Assembly: GCA_021044545.1 (NCBI GenBank)
Contig: CP087990.1
Location: 2,046,001 to 2,110,000, forward strand
DNA from: Comamonadaceae bacterium M7527
Lineage (GTDB): Bacteria > Pseudomonadota > Gammaproteobacteria > Burkholderiales > Burkholderiaceae_C
Direction of reading: 5' to 3'
Length of the DNA stretch: 64,000 nt
In this document: positions 48,272-59,141 of the stretch, piece by piece
How the letters are laid out: each line of letters starts with the position of its first letter
Position numbering within the stretch: position 1 is the first letter of the stretch
Program-made: the position numbers and the translations under genes
Notes under the pieces: generated by a model
The model's input: the letters and a program-made list of their open reading frames with translations, nothing else
What the model was told of the DNA's origin: nothing
Database searches by the model: none

Positions 48272-50329
48272 TCAAGTTGCGTCAGCCGCATCCGCCGTGC
48301 GTTGGGCTTTGGCCGCAAACTCGGCGCGCAGTGCGCGTAGTTTTTCTCGCGGGTCTTCGCGTACGGTGGCTTGGTCCAATGCCATCTCGGCAATAAAACG
48401 GCTGGGCTTGCCCGCAACGGTTTCGCGCCCTTTTTTGCGGCGCATCAGCCAGCTCACCGCCAGTGTGCGCTGCGCCCGCGTGATGCCTACGTACATCAAG
48501 CGGCGTTCTTCTTGCAAGCGCAGTGCCAAGGCGTCAGGCGTGAGGCTGTCGTCGTCTGTTTTAAACGGCAGCAAGCCTTCGTTAACACCCGCCAGCACCA
48601 CGTGCGGCCACTCCAGGCCTTTGGCGGCATGCAGCGTTGACAGCGTGACCATGTCCTGGTCTTTTTCTCGCTCGGAAATAGTCGACAGCAGGGCAATGGT
48701 TTGCACCACCTCAAGCAGCGTTTTGGTGTCGCTGCCCATTGTTACGCCTGCCGTGTCGTCCAGTTCACCGCCACAGCGCTGGGCCATCCAGTCTATGAAG
48801 TCCAGCACGTTGCTCCAGCGCGTGGCAGCGGCTTTTTCGTTGTCTTCGCCTTCTAGCAAATACTGCTCGTAGCCAATGTCTTTGAGCCACTCCATCAAAA
48901 ACGCTTTGGCGTCTTCTTTGCCCAAGGTTTGGCGCGCGCGGTACTCCAGGTCGTTGATGTAGCGGCCAAACTCATGCAGGCCAGCCACCGCGCGCGCGGG
49001 TAAGGCGCTACCTATAGAGTTGGCAAACAAGGCCTCAAACAAGCTGAACTTGTGGCTGGTGGCAAACTGCCCCAGTTGGGCCAAGCTTTGGTGACCAATG
49101 CCGCGCTTGGGTGTGGTGATGGCGCGCAAAAAGGCGGGGTCGTCGTCGTTGTTGACCAGCAAGCGCAGCCAGGCACACAAGTCTTTGATTTCTGCGCGGT
49201 CAAAAAAGCTTTGTCCACCAGATACCTTGTACGGAATTTGCGCTTTGCGCAGTGCCTTCTCCAGCACACGGGCTTGGTGGTTGGCGCGGTACAAAATGGC
49301 AAAGTCTTTAAACGCCTTGTGTTGCGAACTTGAGCGCAGGCTTTGGATACGCGCCACGGCGCGCTCGGCTTCGTGGTCTTCGGCGTCGCAGGCAATCACG
49401 CGCACCGGCTCGCCATCGCCCAGGTCACTCCACAGTGTTTTGGGGTAGAGCTTGGGGTTGGGCCCTATGACGTTGTTGGCCGCGTTCAAAATGGCTGAGG
49501 TGGAGCGGTAGTTTTGTTCCAGCTTGATAACCCGCAGCGCCGGAAAGTCCACAGGCAGCTTTTTCAGGTTGTCCAGCGTGGCACCGCGCCAGCCGTAAAT
49601 CGACTGGTCGTCGTCGCCTACAGCGGTGAGGCGTGCGCGCTCGCCCACGAGTAGTTTCAGCAACTCGTATTGCGTGGCATTGGTGTCCTGGTACTCGTCT
49701 ACCAGTACGTGGCCCAGCTGCTGCTGGTAGTGTTGGCGCACCACCTCATGGTTGTTGAGTAGTTTTAGTGGCAGGCTGATGAGGTCGTCAAAGTCAACGC
49801 TTTGGTAGGCGGCCAAGCGCTCTTCGTAGCGCGCCATGATGGTGGCGGCCACGCGCTGGTCTTCGTCTGCCGCTACTGCCAGGGCCTGCTCGGCGTTCAA
49901 GCCTGCGTTTTTCCAGGCACTGATGGTCCATTGCCATTGGCGGGCTGTTGCGAGGTCTGTAGAGCCGCCGCAGTCTTTCATTATTTTGGTGACGTCGTCA
50001 CTGTCCAAAATGGAAAACTGCTCTTTAAGCCCGACATAGCTGCCAAACTGGCGCAACATGCGCACACCCAGCGCGTGGAATGTGCATATCAGAACATCGC
50101 CAGCGGCTTTGCCCGCCAGTTGCCTGGCGCGCTCACGCATCTCGGCGGCGGCCTTGTTGGTAAATGTAATGGCTGCGATGTGACTGGCACCCAGCCCGCC
50201 CTCCAGCAAGTAGGCGATTTTGTGCGTAATCACCCGCGTCTTGCCCGAGCCCGCCCCTGCCAGTACAAGGCTGGGCCCGCTCACGTGGTGAACGGCTTCT
50301 AACTGAGCGGTATTGAGGCCTGCGGACAT
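48272..50329 (-). CDS. rep: ATP-dependent DNA helicase Rep
   Basis: The 685-residue superfamily 1A 3'-5' helicase starts at ATG 50327-50329 (MSAGLNTAQLEAVHHV). Motif I is AGAGSGKTRVIT, motif II DEYQDTN, motif III AVGDDDQSIYGWRGA, and motif VI is VGITRAQRTL; LHAAKGLEWPHV and LEQNYRST are also present. Rep assists replication forks through protein-bound DNA. UvrD is the main alternative, but the length and the lack of a UvrD-type C-terminal extension favour Rep. Confidence 0.93.
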   Translation of the reverse strand: MSAGLNTAQLEAVHHVSGPSLVLAGAGSGKTRVITHKIAYLLEGGLGASHIAAITFTNKAAAEMRERARQLAGKAAGDVLICTFHALGVRMLRQFGSYVGLKEQFSILDSDDVTKIMKDCGGSTDLATARQWQWTISAWKNAGLNAEQALAVAADEDQRVAATIMARYEERLAAYQSVDFDDLISLPLKLLNNHEVVRQHYQQQLGHVLVDEYQDTNATQYELLKLLVGERARLTAVGDDDQSIYGWRGATLDNLKKLPVDFPALRVIKLEQNYRSTSAILNAANNVIGPNPKLYPKTLWSDLGDGEPVRVIACDAEDHEAERAVARIQSLRSSSQHKAFKDFAILYRANHQARVLEKALRKAQIPYKVSGGQSFFDRAEIKDLCAWLRLLVNNDDDPAFLRAITTPKRGIGHQSLAQLGQFATSHKFSLFEALFANSIGSALPARAVAGLHEFGRYINDLEYRARQTLGKEDAKAFLMEWLKDIGYEQYLLEGEDNEKAAATRWSNVLDFIDWMAQRCGGELDDTAGVTMGSDTKTLLEVVQTIALLSTISEREKDQDMVTLSTLHAAKGLEWPHVVLAGVNEGLLPFKTDDDSLTPDALALRLQEERRLMYVGITRAQRTLAVSWLMRRKKGRETVAGKPSRFIAEMALDQATVREDPREKLRALRAEFAAKAQRTADAADAT

Positions 50330-50443
50330 AAATGAGACGGGAGTAAGGCCAGTGTTTGGCAAAGCCTTTGATGATAACGGGTGGGGCACCTCGTTGACAG
50401 CCTGGTACAGCGCGCGCTGCAATACCCTGCCAAAATACCGGCC

Positions 50444-51397
50444 ATGCTCAACGTCTTACTTGTCACATTTCCGTTTTTTGCCTTGGTGCTGGCAGGCTTT
50501 ATGGCCACTTACAAAGGGTGGCTGGCACTGCCCGCCATTCCCGGCATGAACGGTTTTGTGCTGTATTTCGCCTTGCCGTGCATGTTGTACCGTTTTGGTG
50601 CCACCACACCCATTGCGCAGCTGTTCAACCCCGTTGTGTTTGGCCTGTATTTAAGCGTGGCCTTGGTGATGGTGGCACTGGCCATTGCCATTACCAAGCG
50701 CGGCGGCATGGGCTGGAACGATGCCTCGCTGGGCGCCTTGGTAGCGGCGTTTCCCAACACGGGTTTCATGGGTGTGCCGTTGTTGGCGACTATTTTGGGG
50801 GCGGCCAGTGCGGGCCCGGTGATTGCCACCATTCTCATAGACATGGTGATCACCAGTTCGTTGTGCGTGGCCTTGTCACGGCTGGATGGTGCGGGCGTGG
50901 CAGGCGCAGGGCGTGCGGCCAAGCAAGCGCTAAAAGGCGTTGCCAGCAACCCTATGCCGTGGGCTATTTTGTTGGGTGCGCTGGCCAGTGCCTATCAAAT
51001 TGAATTGCCCAAGCCCGTTGATCAAACCGTGCAATTGCTGGCCAATGCCGCATCGCCAGTGGCCTTGTTCACCATAGGTGCGGTATTGGCCCGCTCACAA
51101 ATGACCAGCGCTCACCCCATGCCCTTGTCGCACTACGCACCAGTCGCTGGGTTAAAGCTGTTGGTGCACCCAGCGCTGATATTACTGGGTGGCGTTACAG
51201 CCCGCGCGCTGGGCCTGGAGTTGGATGGATTTACGCTGACTTGCTTGCTGCTGGTGGCCTCATTGCCCAGCGCCAGCAACGTGTCGTTACTGGCCGAGCG
51301 TTTTGGCGCAGACAATGGACGCATTGCCCGCATTATTTTGGTCACCACGACGGTGTCGTTTGTGAGCTTCTCCGCGATGGTGAGCTGGCGGGTTTAA
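50444..51397 (+). CDS. AEC family transporter (auxin efflux carrier fold)
   Basis: The 317-residue inner-membrane protein has about ten hydrophobic segments, a central hydrophilic break near 160-175 and NTGFMGVPLLATIL, typical of the AEC family. Bacterial members export or import malate, malonate and other organic acids. The substrate is not predictable here. The start is ATG 50444. It is divergent from rep. Confidence 0.85.
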   Translation: MLNVLLVTFPFFALVLAGFMATYKGWLALPAIPGMNGFVLYFALPCMLYRFGATTPIAQLFNPVVFGLYLSVALVMVALAIAITKRGGMGWNDASLGALVAAFPNTGFMGVPLLATILGAASAGPVIATILIDMVITSSLCVALSRLDGAGVAGAGRAAKQALKGVASNPMPWAILLGALASAYQIELPKPVDQTVQLLANAASPVALFTIGAVLARSQMTSAHPMPLSHYAPVAGLKLLVHPALILLGGVTARALGLELDGFTLTCLLLVASLPSASNVSLLAERFGADNGRIARIILVTTTVSFVSFSAMVSWRV

Positions 51398-51497
51398 AGA
51401 GGCTGTCGCAGCAGACCCAATGTGTTGTGCGCGGTGGTGCAAGGTGTGACACAGCTGTTGGGCTGGAGTCTGGCCAATGATTGCACGCCACCACCCA

Positions 51498-53604
51498 TCA
51501 AATCGTGAGCGGATCCACATCAATTGCCCAGCGAATAATGGCTTTGCCTGCGGGCGTGGTGCGTTGCTGGTGCAAGGTGGCTTGCCATTGCGCTAAAAAC
51601 TTTTGCAGTGCGGCGCGGTTGGCACATTCCACCAGCATTTGTGCGCGCTCTACATTGGCCACGCGTGCAATGGTCAGCGGCACGGCGGGGTAGATGCCCA
51701 CGCCCATTTGCTCGGCCAGTTCATTGGCGGCGTCTTTGGCCTGGTTTAAAAACGTTTGTGCAGCTGCCTGGCTTTTGGCGTCTGCGCGCAGCAGCGCTTG
51801 CGAGGCAAATGGCGGCAGCATGGCGGATTCGCGCTCAGTGAGCTCGGTGGTGGCAAAGCCGGGGTAATCGTGCTTGGCCAGGGCCGCAAACAAGGGGTGA
51901 GTGGGGTGCCATGTTTGCACCCACAGCTGCGCGCCTTGCCCACCGTTTTCACCCTGTTGCTGCATAAAAGCCGCGTCGCGGCCCGCTCGGCCAGCGGCTT
52001 GCATCAGCAGGGCAAACAAGCGCTCGGGCGCTCTAAAGTCACTGGCAAACAAAGCGCCGTCTGGGTTGATTGCGGCTACCAGCGTAATGCCTCTAAAGTC
52101 ATGGCCTTTGGCCACCATTTGTGTGCCCACCAACACGTCTACCTCGCCCGCATGCATGGCCGCCAGTTGAGCGGTGAGCTCGCCTTTGTTGCGCGTGGTG
52201 TCGGCGTCCAGCCTGGCTACCTTTAACGCGTGACCATCTGCGCGCAAATGCCTGGCCAGTTTGTCAGCCAGAAGTTCTTCCAGTTGCTCGGTGCCCCGGC
52301 CCACTGTCTGTATGTCCACGTTGCCGCAGTCTGGACAGGCGCGGGGCACGCGCTCTGTCAGGCCGCAGTGGTGGCAGCGCAGTGTGCGGTCTATTTTGTG
52401 AAACACGCGGTGTGCGCTGCAATGCGGGCATTGGCTTTTCCAGCCGCAGTCGCCGCAGCTCAGCACCGGCGCGTAGCCGCGGCGGTTGAGCAGCAGCAGG
52501 CTTTGCTCGCCACGTTGGGCACGCTGGGCTATGGCGTCCAGCAAGCTTTGAGCAATAACGGTTTGCTTGGGCTGCTTGGCCATGTCTACCAGTTGCAACT
52601 TGGGCAGGGCTGCGCCGCCTATGCGGCTAGGCATATCAAGCCGCTGGTAGCGCCCGGTTTGTGCCGCGTGCCAGGTCTCAAGCGAGGGTGTGGCTGAGCC
52701 CAGCAGTACTTGGCAGCCTGGCGTGGCATGGGCGCGGTATACCGCCAAGTCGCGCGCAGAGTAGCGCGCACCCTCTTGGCTTTTGTAGCTGGGGTCGTGC
52801 TCTTCGTCCACCACAATGAGGCGCAGCGTGGGCAGGCTTGCAAACACAGCCATGCGTGTGCCCAACACAATGCGGGCGTGGCCCAGGTGGGCGCTTAGCC
52901 AGTTTTGTAAACGTTGCGCAGGCGTGAGGCCACTGTGCAGTGCTGCTACGCCAAAGTGGGCAAAACGCTGGGCAAAGCGCGCTTCAAGCTGTGGCGTGAG
53001 ATTGATTTCTGGCACCAGCACCAGCACCTGGGCGTCGGGTTGCTCAGCCAGCAGCTTGGCCGCAGTCTGCAGGTAAACCTCGGTTTTGCCGCTGCCTGTT
53101 GTGCCGAATAGCAGCGTGGGTTGCGTGGCGCCGACAATACGCTCAAGCGCCAGCGCCTGCTCGGGGCTGGCAGTTAATGTCGTGCTTGTTGCGGTGGTCA
53201 ATGCGCCAGCTTGCTCAGGCGTATTGCTTTTGGCATTGCGCTTTAAGCGTCTGGCCAGTTGTGTGGGGTCTAGCTTGCGCAGCTCTGGTGGCAGGGCCGC
53301 CAAGGCCACGCCTGCCTGCGCTGCGCTGGTAATAGCTGGCGGCAAAGCGCACCAGTTGCAGCCAGTGCGTATCCAGTGGCGGCAAACCGCTTAGTACCTC
53401 ACTGATGGGTTTGATGTTGGCGGGTGACACACCTTGAGGCAACTCAGTATCGCAATGGGCCACAATGCCCAGCGTGTCGCGCTTGCCTAGCGGTACCCGC
53501 ACCAATGTGCCCGGTGTAAGTGCTTGCACACATGCATAGCTCAGCGCATGGCCAAGCTGCGAGTGGGCGGGGGTGGCAACAATAACGGCAGGCCAGTGCG
53601 CCAT
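51498..53604 (-). CDS. priA: Primosomal replication restart helicase PriA, frame broken near residue 92
   Basis: PriA recognises stalled forks and reloads DnaB. The N-terminal DNA-binding part (from ATG 53602-53604, MAHWPAVIVATPAHSQLGHALSY) reads to QRSAG and then loses frame. The rest (VALAALPPELRKLDPTQL onward) continues in another frame to 51498. The break is an AGGC tandem duplication near 53328-53335 (GCAGGCAGGC on the reverse strand), net +4. Present downstream are Walker A (GTTGSGKTEVYLQ), DEEHDPSYK and the zinc-binding cysteines (LSCGDCGW, CPHC, CHHC, CPDCG). Confidence 0.9.
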
Positions 53605-53934
53605 GGTTTAGGCAGTATTGCTCATTTAATGTGGCGGTAAAGTGGCTAAGTGCTTGATTTGGAATGAGACTTCAAGTTGTCCAAAATTTCTGTGGATAAC
53701 TTTGTTTATAACTGCTTTTGTGACGGTGTATGTCACATAAAAACGGGCGTTTGCTTAGATTGCTTAAAAATTAAGCAATTACAAATTCACTTTAAAATCA
53801 ACAACTTGCGAGATATGCGCTGTCAAAAAACAAGCGACGTGATCGCCTCCAAGCCTGATGGCAGCTTGCCCCACTTCTGTGCACAAGTAGGGCAGTTAAT
53901 CGCCAACGAGACTGTTGCAAGCGCCATTTTTGTG
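53605..53934. promoter_or_regulatory. Intergenic region upstream of priA
   Basis: These 330 AT-rich bases between hemE's 3' end and priA hold no supported gene. Two inverted repeats stand out: TGTGAC-N7-GTCACA (53719-53737) and ATTGCTTAA/TTAAGCAAT (about 53759-53779). The second may form hemE's 3' hairpin. The first resembles a regulator site but does not have CRP spacing. Confidence 0.45.
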
Positions 53935-55020
53935 CTAAGCACGCATGGCTTTTGAGTGGCTATGCACCGCCTCTACCAGCGCTGCCACGCTTTCTGGTGG
54001 TGTGAACTGGTTAATGCCATGACCCAGGTTGAAAATATGGGTGGGGCCAGTGCCCTCGCCGGTGTGTGGCTTGCCAAAACTGTCTAGTACGTCACGGCCC
54101 AGCTGTGCCACACGTTCAGGTGCTGCAAACAAAGAGTTGGGGTCCAGGTTGCCTTGCAAGGCGTGGGTGTTGCCCAGTTTTGCGCGCGCATGGGCCAGGT
54201 TGACCGTCCAGTCCATACCCAGCACATCACATGGCAGTTGGCCCATGTCGTCCAGCCACATGCCGCCGCCCTTGGTAAACACAATGCGTGGAATACGCAC
54301 ACCCTCGTACTCGGTGTGTACCAGCTCTAGCACGCGGCGGGTGTAGGCCATGCTGAACTGCTGAAACATACCGTCGGCCAACACACCGCCCCAGCTGTCA
54401 AAAATCATGGCGGCCTGTGCGCCTGCTTCGATTTGGGTGTTGAGATACTGCGCCACAGATTGCGCGTTGATGTCCAAGATGCGGTGCATCAGGTCTGGGC
54501 GCTGGTACATCAGCGTTTTAACCAGGCGGTAGTCGCTGGAGCCGCCGCCCTCAACCATGTAGCAAGCCAACGTCCATGGGCTGCCTGAAAAGCCTATCAG
54601 CGGTACGCGCCCGTTGAGCGCTTTGCGAATGGATGTCACCGCGTCAAATACGTATTGCAGCTTGGCCATGTCTGGCACAGCCAAGGCGTTGACAGCGGCT
54701 TCATCGCGCACGGTTTTGGCAAATTTGGGGCCCTCGCCAATGGCAAAGCTAAGCCCCAGGCCCATGGCGTCTGGCACCGTAAGAATGTCCGAGAACAAAA
54801 TCGCCGCGTCCAGATCGAAGCGCTCAAGCGGCTGCAGCGTGACCTCTGTGGCGTAGTCGGTGTTGGTGGCCAAGCCCATAAAACTGCCTGCTTTGGCCCG
54901 CGTGTCGCGGTATTCAGATAGGTAGCGCCCAGCTTGGCGCATGAGCCAAATGGGGGTATGGGTGGTGGACTGGCGCAAGCAAGCGCGTATGAAGGTGTCG
55001 TTTTGTAGTGGAGCAAACAT
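53935..55020 (-). CDS. hemE: Uroporphyrinogen decarboxylase
   Basis: The 361-residue cytosolic enzyme decarboxylates uroporphyrinogen III to coproporphyrinogen III in heme synthesis. Motifs are [14 protein letters not shown] (substrate Arg residues), [15 protein letters not shown] (catalytic Asp), [19 protein letters not shown] and FNLGHGI near the C-terminus. Length is normal. Confidence 0.97.
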   Translation of the reverse strand: MFAPLQNDTFIRACLRQSTTHTPIWLMRQAGRYLSEYRDTRAKAGSFMGLATNTDYATEVTLQPLERFDLDAAILFSDILTVPDAMGLGLSFAIGEGPKFAKTVRDEAAVNALAVPDMAKLQYVFDAVTSIRKALNGRVPLIGFSGSPWTLACYMVEGGGSSDYRLVKTLMYQRPDLMHRILDINAQSVAQYLNTQIEAGAQAAMIFDSWGGVLADGMFQQFSMAYTRRVLELVHTEYEGVRIPRIVFTKGGGMWLDDMGQLPCDVLGMDWTVNLAHARAKLGNTHALQGNLDPNSLFAAPERVAQLGRDVLDSFGKPHTGEGTGPTHIFNLGHGINQFTPPESVAALVEAVHSHSKAMRA

Positions 55021-55089
55021 GGGCTTAATTGTCGCAGTTTGTTGGGGCTGTTTGGGCGTGGCTTGGCCAGACCGGTGGCAGGCCAGGAA

Positions 55090-57358
55090 TCAGCGGCTCA
55101 CGGCGGCAATTACCTCGGCAGGGCTTGGTATTTCGGTGAGCACCACAGGCGCCGCGCCTGCGCGGTAGACCGCATAGGTGGGCACGCCGCTGCGGCCCAA
55201 GGCGTTGAGCGCCGCCGTAATAGCAGGGTCGCGCTTGGTCCAGTCGGCTTGTAGCAAGGCCACGTTATTGGCCTCAAAGGCTTGCAACACGTCGGTGCTG
55301 GCCAGTGTGGTGAGCTTATTCACTTGGCAGGTTACGCACCACGCGGCGGTGAAGTCTACAAAGACCAGTTGGCCTTGGGCCAGGTGTTGTTCGACGGCGG
55401 TGGGCGTCCACGGTTGCCAACCTGCTGCGCTGTTACTGCTGCTGGTGGTTGACGTAGTTGCGGTGTTTAAGACCGTTGTGGCAGGCGCCCAAAATGCCCA
55501 AACGATCACCGCGAGAAGACCTGCAGCGATTGCACGCCATACCCGTGTTGCCCTGGGGTTTGCGCCTCGTTGCCAAGCCCATACCGCAAAGGCCAGCGCC
55601 AGCATGACGAGCAGCAGGGCTGCTGCGCCATTCATGCTGGTTTGCTGGCCCAGCACCCATACCAGCCACACCACAGTGGCCAGCATGGGGAAGGCCATGA
55701 GTGTTTTAAAAGTGGCCATCCAGGGCCCTGGCCGGGGTAGACGCTTGGCTAGCCCTGGCAGCCAGCTGGCCAGCAAGTAAGGCGCGGCCATGCCCAGGCC
55801 CAGTGCGAAACACAGCCAGCGCCTGACCTGTAGGCCACACAATGGCCAAGCCCAATGACGCGCCCATAAAGGGTGCCGTGCAAGGCGAGGCCACAGCCGT
55901 GGCCAGCACGCCAGACAAAAACGCATCCAGGCTTGGGTTGTGCGCGCGGGCATTCAATACCCGCTGTGGCAGCAGGTTGCCGAACTCAAACACGCCAAAC
56001 AAGTTCAGTGCAATCAGCACAAACAACAATGCCAGCGCGGCCACCACCACTGGGTTTTGCAGTTGAAAACCCCAGCCCAAGGCCTCACCCGCAGCGCGCA
56101 GCGACAGCAGCAAACCGCCCAACGCCACAAACGACAACACCACACCGGCGGTATAGGCCAGGCCCGAGCGTTTGTGGCTGGCATGGCTTTGGCTGGGCTG
56201 TGCAAACGCCAATACTTTCAGCGCCAATACCGGAAATACGCAGGGCATGAGGTTTAGCAACAAGCCGCCTAGCATGGCCGCTGCCAAGGTGAGCACCAGG
56301 GTGGTGGCTTCAGCGCCGTTGTTGACCGCTGTATTGGTGCTTGCTTTGGCGGCAGAGGCATCTAGAGCGCTTTGCAGTGCAGGGCTAACCGCCGCAGGCT
56401 GGGCCACCGCTGGCCATGCGCCGTTAAGTGCCACCTGTACCAGTACGCCCGCATCTGAGGGCTGCTCTTTGATTTGTGCCGCCAGCGCCAATACAGTCGC
56501 AACACGCTGGGGCGCGTCTGCCCTGAACGCGTGCTGCGGCACTTGTGCTGTCCATACGGCCTGGCCATTGTCTGAGCTCCAAGCCTGTGTCCAGGGCGCA
56601 CCCGGCGCAATAAGGCCTGTGACCTCTGGAAACAACTCTATTTGTTGGCCCACCCATTGCGCGGGCAGTCCGGCAACACGCCAAGTGGTGTCAGTAGCCG
56701 TGGGTATCAGTGTGGCTTGCGCCTCAATCGCCTTGGGTGCGCGGCTGAATGTGTCGTCAAACAAGGCTTTGTGCTTTGTGAGTGGCGTATGGGTGCCCAG
56801 TGCGATGTCAAGCTCGGCGTCTTCGGGAATGCACTCTGTTTTGCACGCCAGCCAGCTGGCCTCCAGGCGCACGGTGTTGCTGCTGTCCAGTTGGGCGGGC
56901 AGCAGCACAGGCGTGGCCAGCAGAACGTGGCCGTCAAAGCCGTAGTTGGCCAAGGGACCTAGTGGAAATTTTTTGGGCGTAGGCCAGGCCAACTCGCCCG
57001 CTTGCCAGCCATTGGGTAACTGCCAGCTTAATGTGGTGGGCAGCCCAGAGTCCCCAGCGTTTTTCCAGTAGGTGTGCCAGTTGGGTGCATGCGCAATGCG
57101 TAAACCCAGCCAAATGGTTTGCCCGGGGGTCACGCCATTGGGTGCATAGGCCAATAGCTGGGCCTTTGTCTGGTCGCTGGCCACTACACGGGACGACTCT
57201 ATGCCGTCCTCGGCAATGGTCGTCGCTGGCGCATTGACCATGCCCAGGTCTGTTAACGCGTTGTAGCCAGATGTTGTCTGGGCAGATGCGTTGCCAATAC
57301 CGACAGCAAGGCTTAACAGCGCAACAGTAAGAGCGGCGGCGGTATGGCGAAACAACAT
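55090..57358 (-). CDS. dsbD: Thiol:disulfide interchange protein DsbD, frame broken in the membrane domain
   Basis: DsbD passes electrons from cytosolic thioredoxin to the periplasm. It begins with a signal peptide (ATG 57356-57358) and has an N-terminal DsbD-alpha domain with Cys in CKTECIPEDAELD, a membrane domain with NLMPCVFPVLALKVL and ATAVASPCTAPFMG, and a C-terminal thioredoxin domain with AAWCVTCQVNK. The frame shifts after TGQALAVF at about 55806: an extra C turns TTTGCACTGG into TTTCGCACTGG. The rest, GLGMAAPYLLASWLPG onward, is in another frame to 55090. One extra base accounts for all of it. Confidence 0.9.
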
Positions 57359-57464
57359 GTGGTGTGCAGGTGGTGAAGTATGGAGCTTGTGAGAGGCGAC
57401 GCGCCTGGGTTGGTTCCACAAGCGCGCCCGCTCATTATCCAGCCTTGCGTATTACACTGCTGCC

Positions 57465-58301
57465 ATGCACAGCGCCACATCTTCCAACCGCGCCCACATT
57501 GGTCACTGGGCCGACCTCAAGTCGCCAGACTTTTTAGAGCTTGACCGCAGCCGCGCCATTGCCGTGCTGCCCTTGGGTGCCACAGAGCAACACGGGCCGC
57601 ACTTGCCACTAAGCGTTGACAGTGACTTGGCACAACAGGTATTGGCTGGTGCGCTTGAGCTTGCGCGTGCCCAGTCATTTGGCGCATCTGTACTGGCATT
57701 GCCATTGCAGCCGGTTGGCTTTAGCCCAGAGCACGCCAAGTTTGCTGGCACGCTGAGCTTGCGCAGCACCACGCTCATTCAACTGTGGACAGAGTTGGGC
57801 GAGGCTGTGCACGCCAGCGGTGTGAATAAGCTGGTGTTGTTCAATGCGCACGGTGGGCAAGTTGGTGCGCTAGACCTGGTCGCGCGCGACTTGCGCAACC
57901 GCCTAGGCATGTTGGTGGTGAGCGTGAACTGGTTTGGCCTGCCGCTGGGCGACGAGGTGCACGCCTTGTTCAGCGCACACGAACACCGCTTTGGCTCACA
58001 CGCCGGGGACATTGAGACGTCCATGATGCTGGCCATCAAGCCCGGCCTGGTAGACATGGCCGCTGCGCAACATTTTGCGTCTACGTCAGAGCTCAGGGCG
58101 GCGAGTACAGCGGTGTTGGGTAATGGCAAAAGCGCCAAGTTGGCTTGGCAAATGCAAGACATCAACCCGGCCGGTGCAGCAGGTAATGCGGCCGCTGCCA
58201 CTGCGGCAAAAGGGCAGGCTGTGATTGATGCCGCGGCGGCATCTTTGTGCCAGTTGTTTGGCGAGATTGATGGGTTGGCTGGCAGTACGCTGCGCGGGTA
58301 A
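57465..58301 (+). CDS. Creatininase family protein
   Basis: The 278-residue hydrolase has the metal-binding pattern of the creatininase superfamily: PLGATEQHGPHLPLSVDSD, NAHGGQVG and GSHAGDIETS. Characterised members include creatinine amidohydrolase, MftE and FAPy deformylases. The substrate cannot be assigned from sequence or neighbours. It is divergent from dsbD (106-base gap). Confidence 0.85.
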   Translation: MHSATSSNRAHIGHWADLKSPDFLELDRSRAIAVLPLGATEQHGPHLPLSVDSDLAQQVLAGALELARAQSFGASVLALPLQPVGFSPEHAKFAGTLSLRSTTLIQLWTELGEAVHASGVNKLVLFNAHGGQVGALDLVARDLRNRLGMLVVSVNWFGLPLGDEVHALFSAHEHRFGSHAGDIETSMMLAIKPGLVDMAAAQHFASTSELRAASTAVLGNGKSAKLAWQMQDINPAGAAGNAAAATAAKGQAVIDAAAASLCQLFGEIDGLAGSTLRG

Positions 58302-58343
58302 AGGGGCTGGCTGTGAGAGCTGCCTGCGGCTCATCCCAAACAC

Positions 58344-59024
58344 TCAGGTATGCGTATGCATGCCCTCATCCCCCACACCGTCCAGGTGCGGCAGCCCATT
58401 AAAGCCAACCAGTCTCAACCCCTTGCGCGTAATCCGGCATTCAGTCAGCGCCGTGTTGCGTATTTGGTAGTTCAGCTCAATCGTTGTTTCTGCTGATGTG
58501 CCCAGCAGGTAGCCCATTGTTGTAGAGATGGGTCCACCGCTGCTGACCACCAACACGCGCTTGCCCAGGTTGTCATCGCGCACACGTTTGAGTGCCTCCA
58601 ATATGCCCGCTCTAAAGTCGTCGTAGTTGGGCATGCCTTGTGGTGTGAGCACGCCGTCCATCCACGCGCGCAGACCGTCGCGCAGCAGGCGGAAATAGGT
58701 TTGGTAGGCGCCTGGCTCGCTGACAGCAGGCAGTGGCCCTGGGTGTATGGCGGCTATGACTGCGTGGCTGTCGTATTCGTTCAAGCCGGGTTCTACCTGC
58801 ACGTGCATGGCGCCTGCTGTCAGCCCCATGCCTTGCTCTATGCCTGCCCACGTTTGAGTGTGGCGCGCCAGGCTGCCTGTGACCACGGTGTCAAATTGCC
58901 AGCCTTTGGCCGCAAAGTATTTGCCTAGACGAACGCTTTGCTGTGCGCCCAGTGGGCTGAGCTGGTCGTAGTTGTCGGCGCCAAAAGAAGCCTGGCCATG
59001 GCGTACTAGATAGAGGTGTCCCAT
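58344..59024 (-). CDS. Histidine phosphatase family protein
   Basis: The 226-residue protein begins MGHLYLVRHGQASFG with the catalytic RHG motif. A second conserved stretch, VVSSGGPISTTMGYLLG, provides the usual distal site, with Gly-Gly where many members have a His, which is a variation worth noting. The start ATG 59022-59024 puts the RHG motif near residue 8. Phosphoglycerate mutase-like fold; substrate unknown. Confidence 0.8.
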   Translation of the reverse strand: MGHLYLVRHGQASFGADNYDQLSPLGAQQSVRLGKYFAAKGWQFDTVVTGSLARHTQTWAGIEQGMGLTAGAMHVQVEPGLNEYDSHAVIAAIHPGPLPAVSEPGAYQTYFRLLRDGLRAWMDGVLTPQGMPNYDDFRAGILEALKRVRDDNLGKRVLVVSSGGPISTTMGYLLGTSAETTIELNYQIRNTALTECRITRKGLRLVGFNGLPHLDGVGDEGMHTHT

Positions 59025-59141
59025 GTGGCGGATTGTGTCCACATGGGCGTCTTCAAACAGTCGCGGCGGTGACGTAGAGCCACTATGGTCGGCTTGAGCC
59101 GTGCGGGCAGGACTGGTTTTTGTCTGTGGGTTTGTAAACGG

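Noticed and set aside
47491..49448. Several long forward frames opposite pldA and rep
   Set aside because: These are shadows of GC-rich coding sequence. The reverse-strand genes have clear motifs.
53719..53737. CRP binding site upstream of priA
   Set aside because: The half-sites TGTGA and TCACA are nine bases apart; CRP sites need six.
53677..53955. Forward frame of 92 codons between priA and hemE
   Set aside because: It overlaps the hemE 3' end, has no recognised domain and lies in an AT-rich regulatory-looking region.
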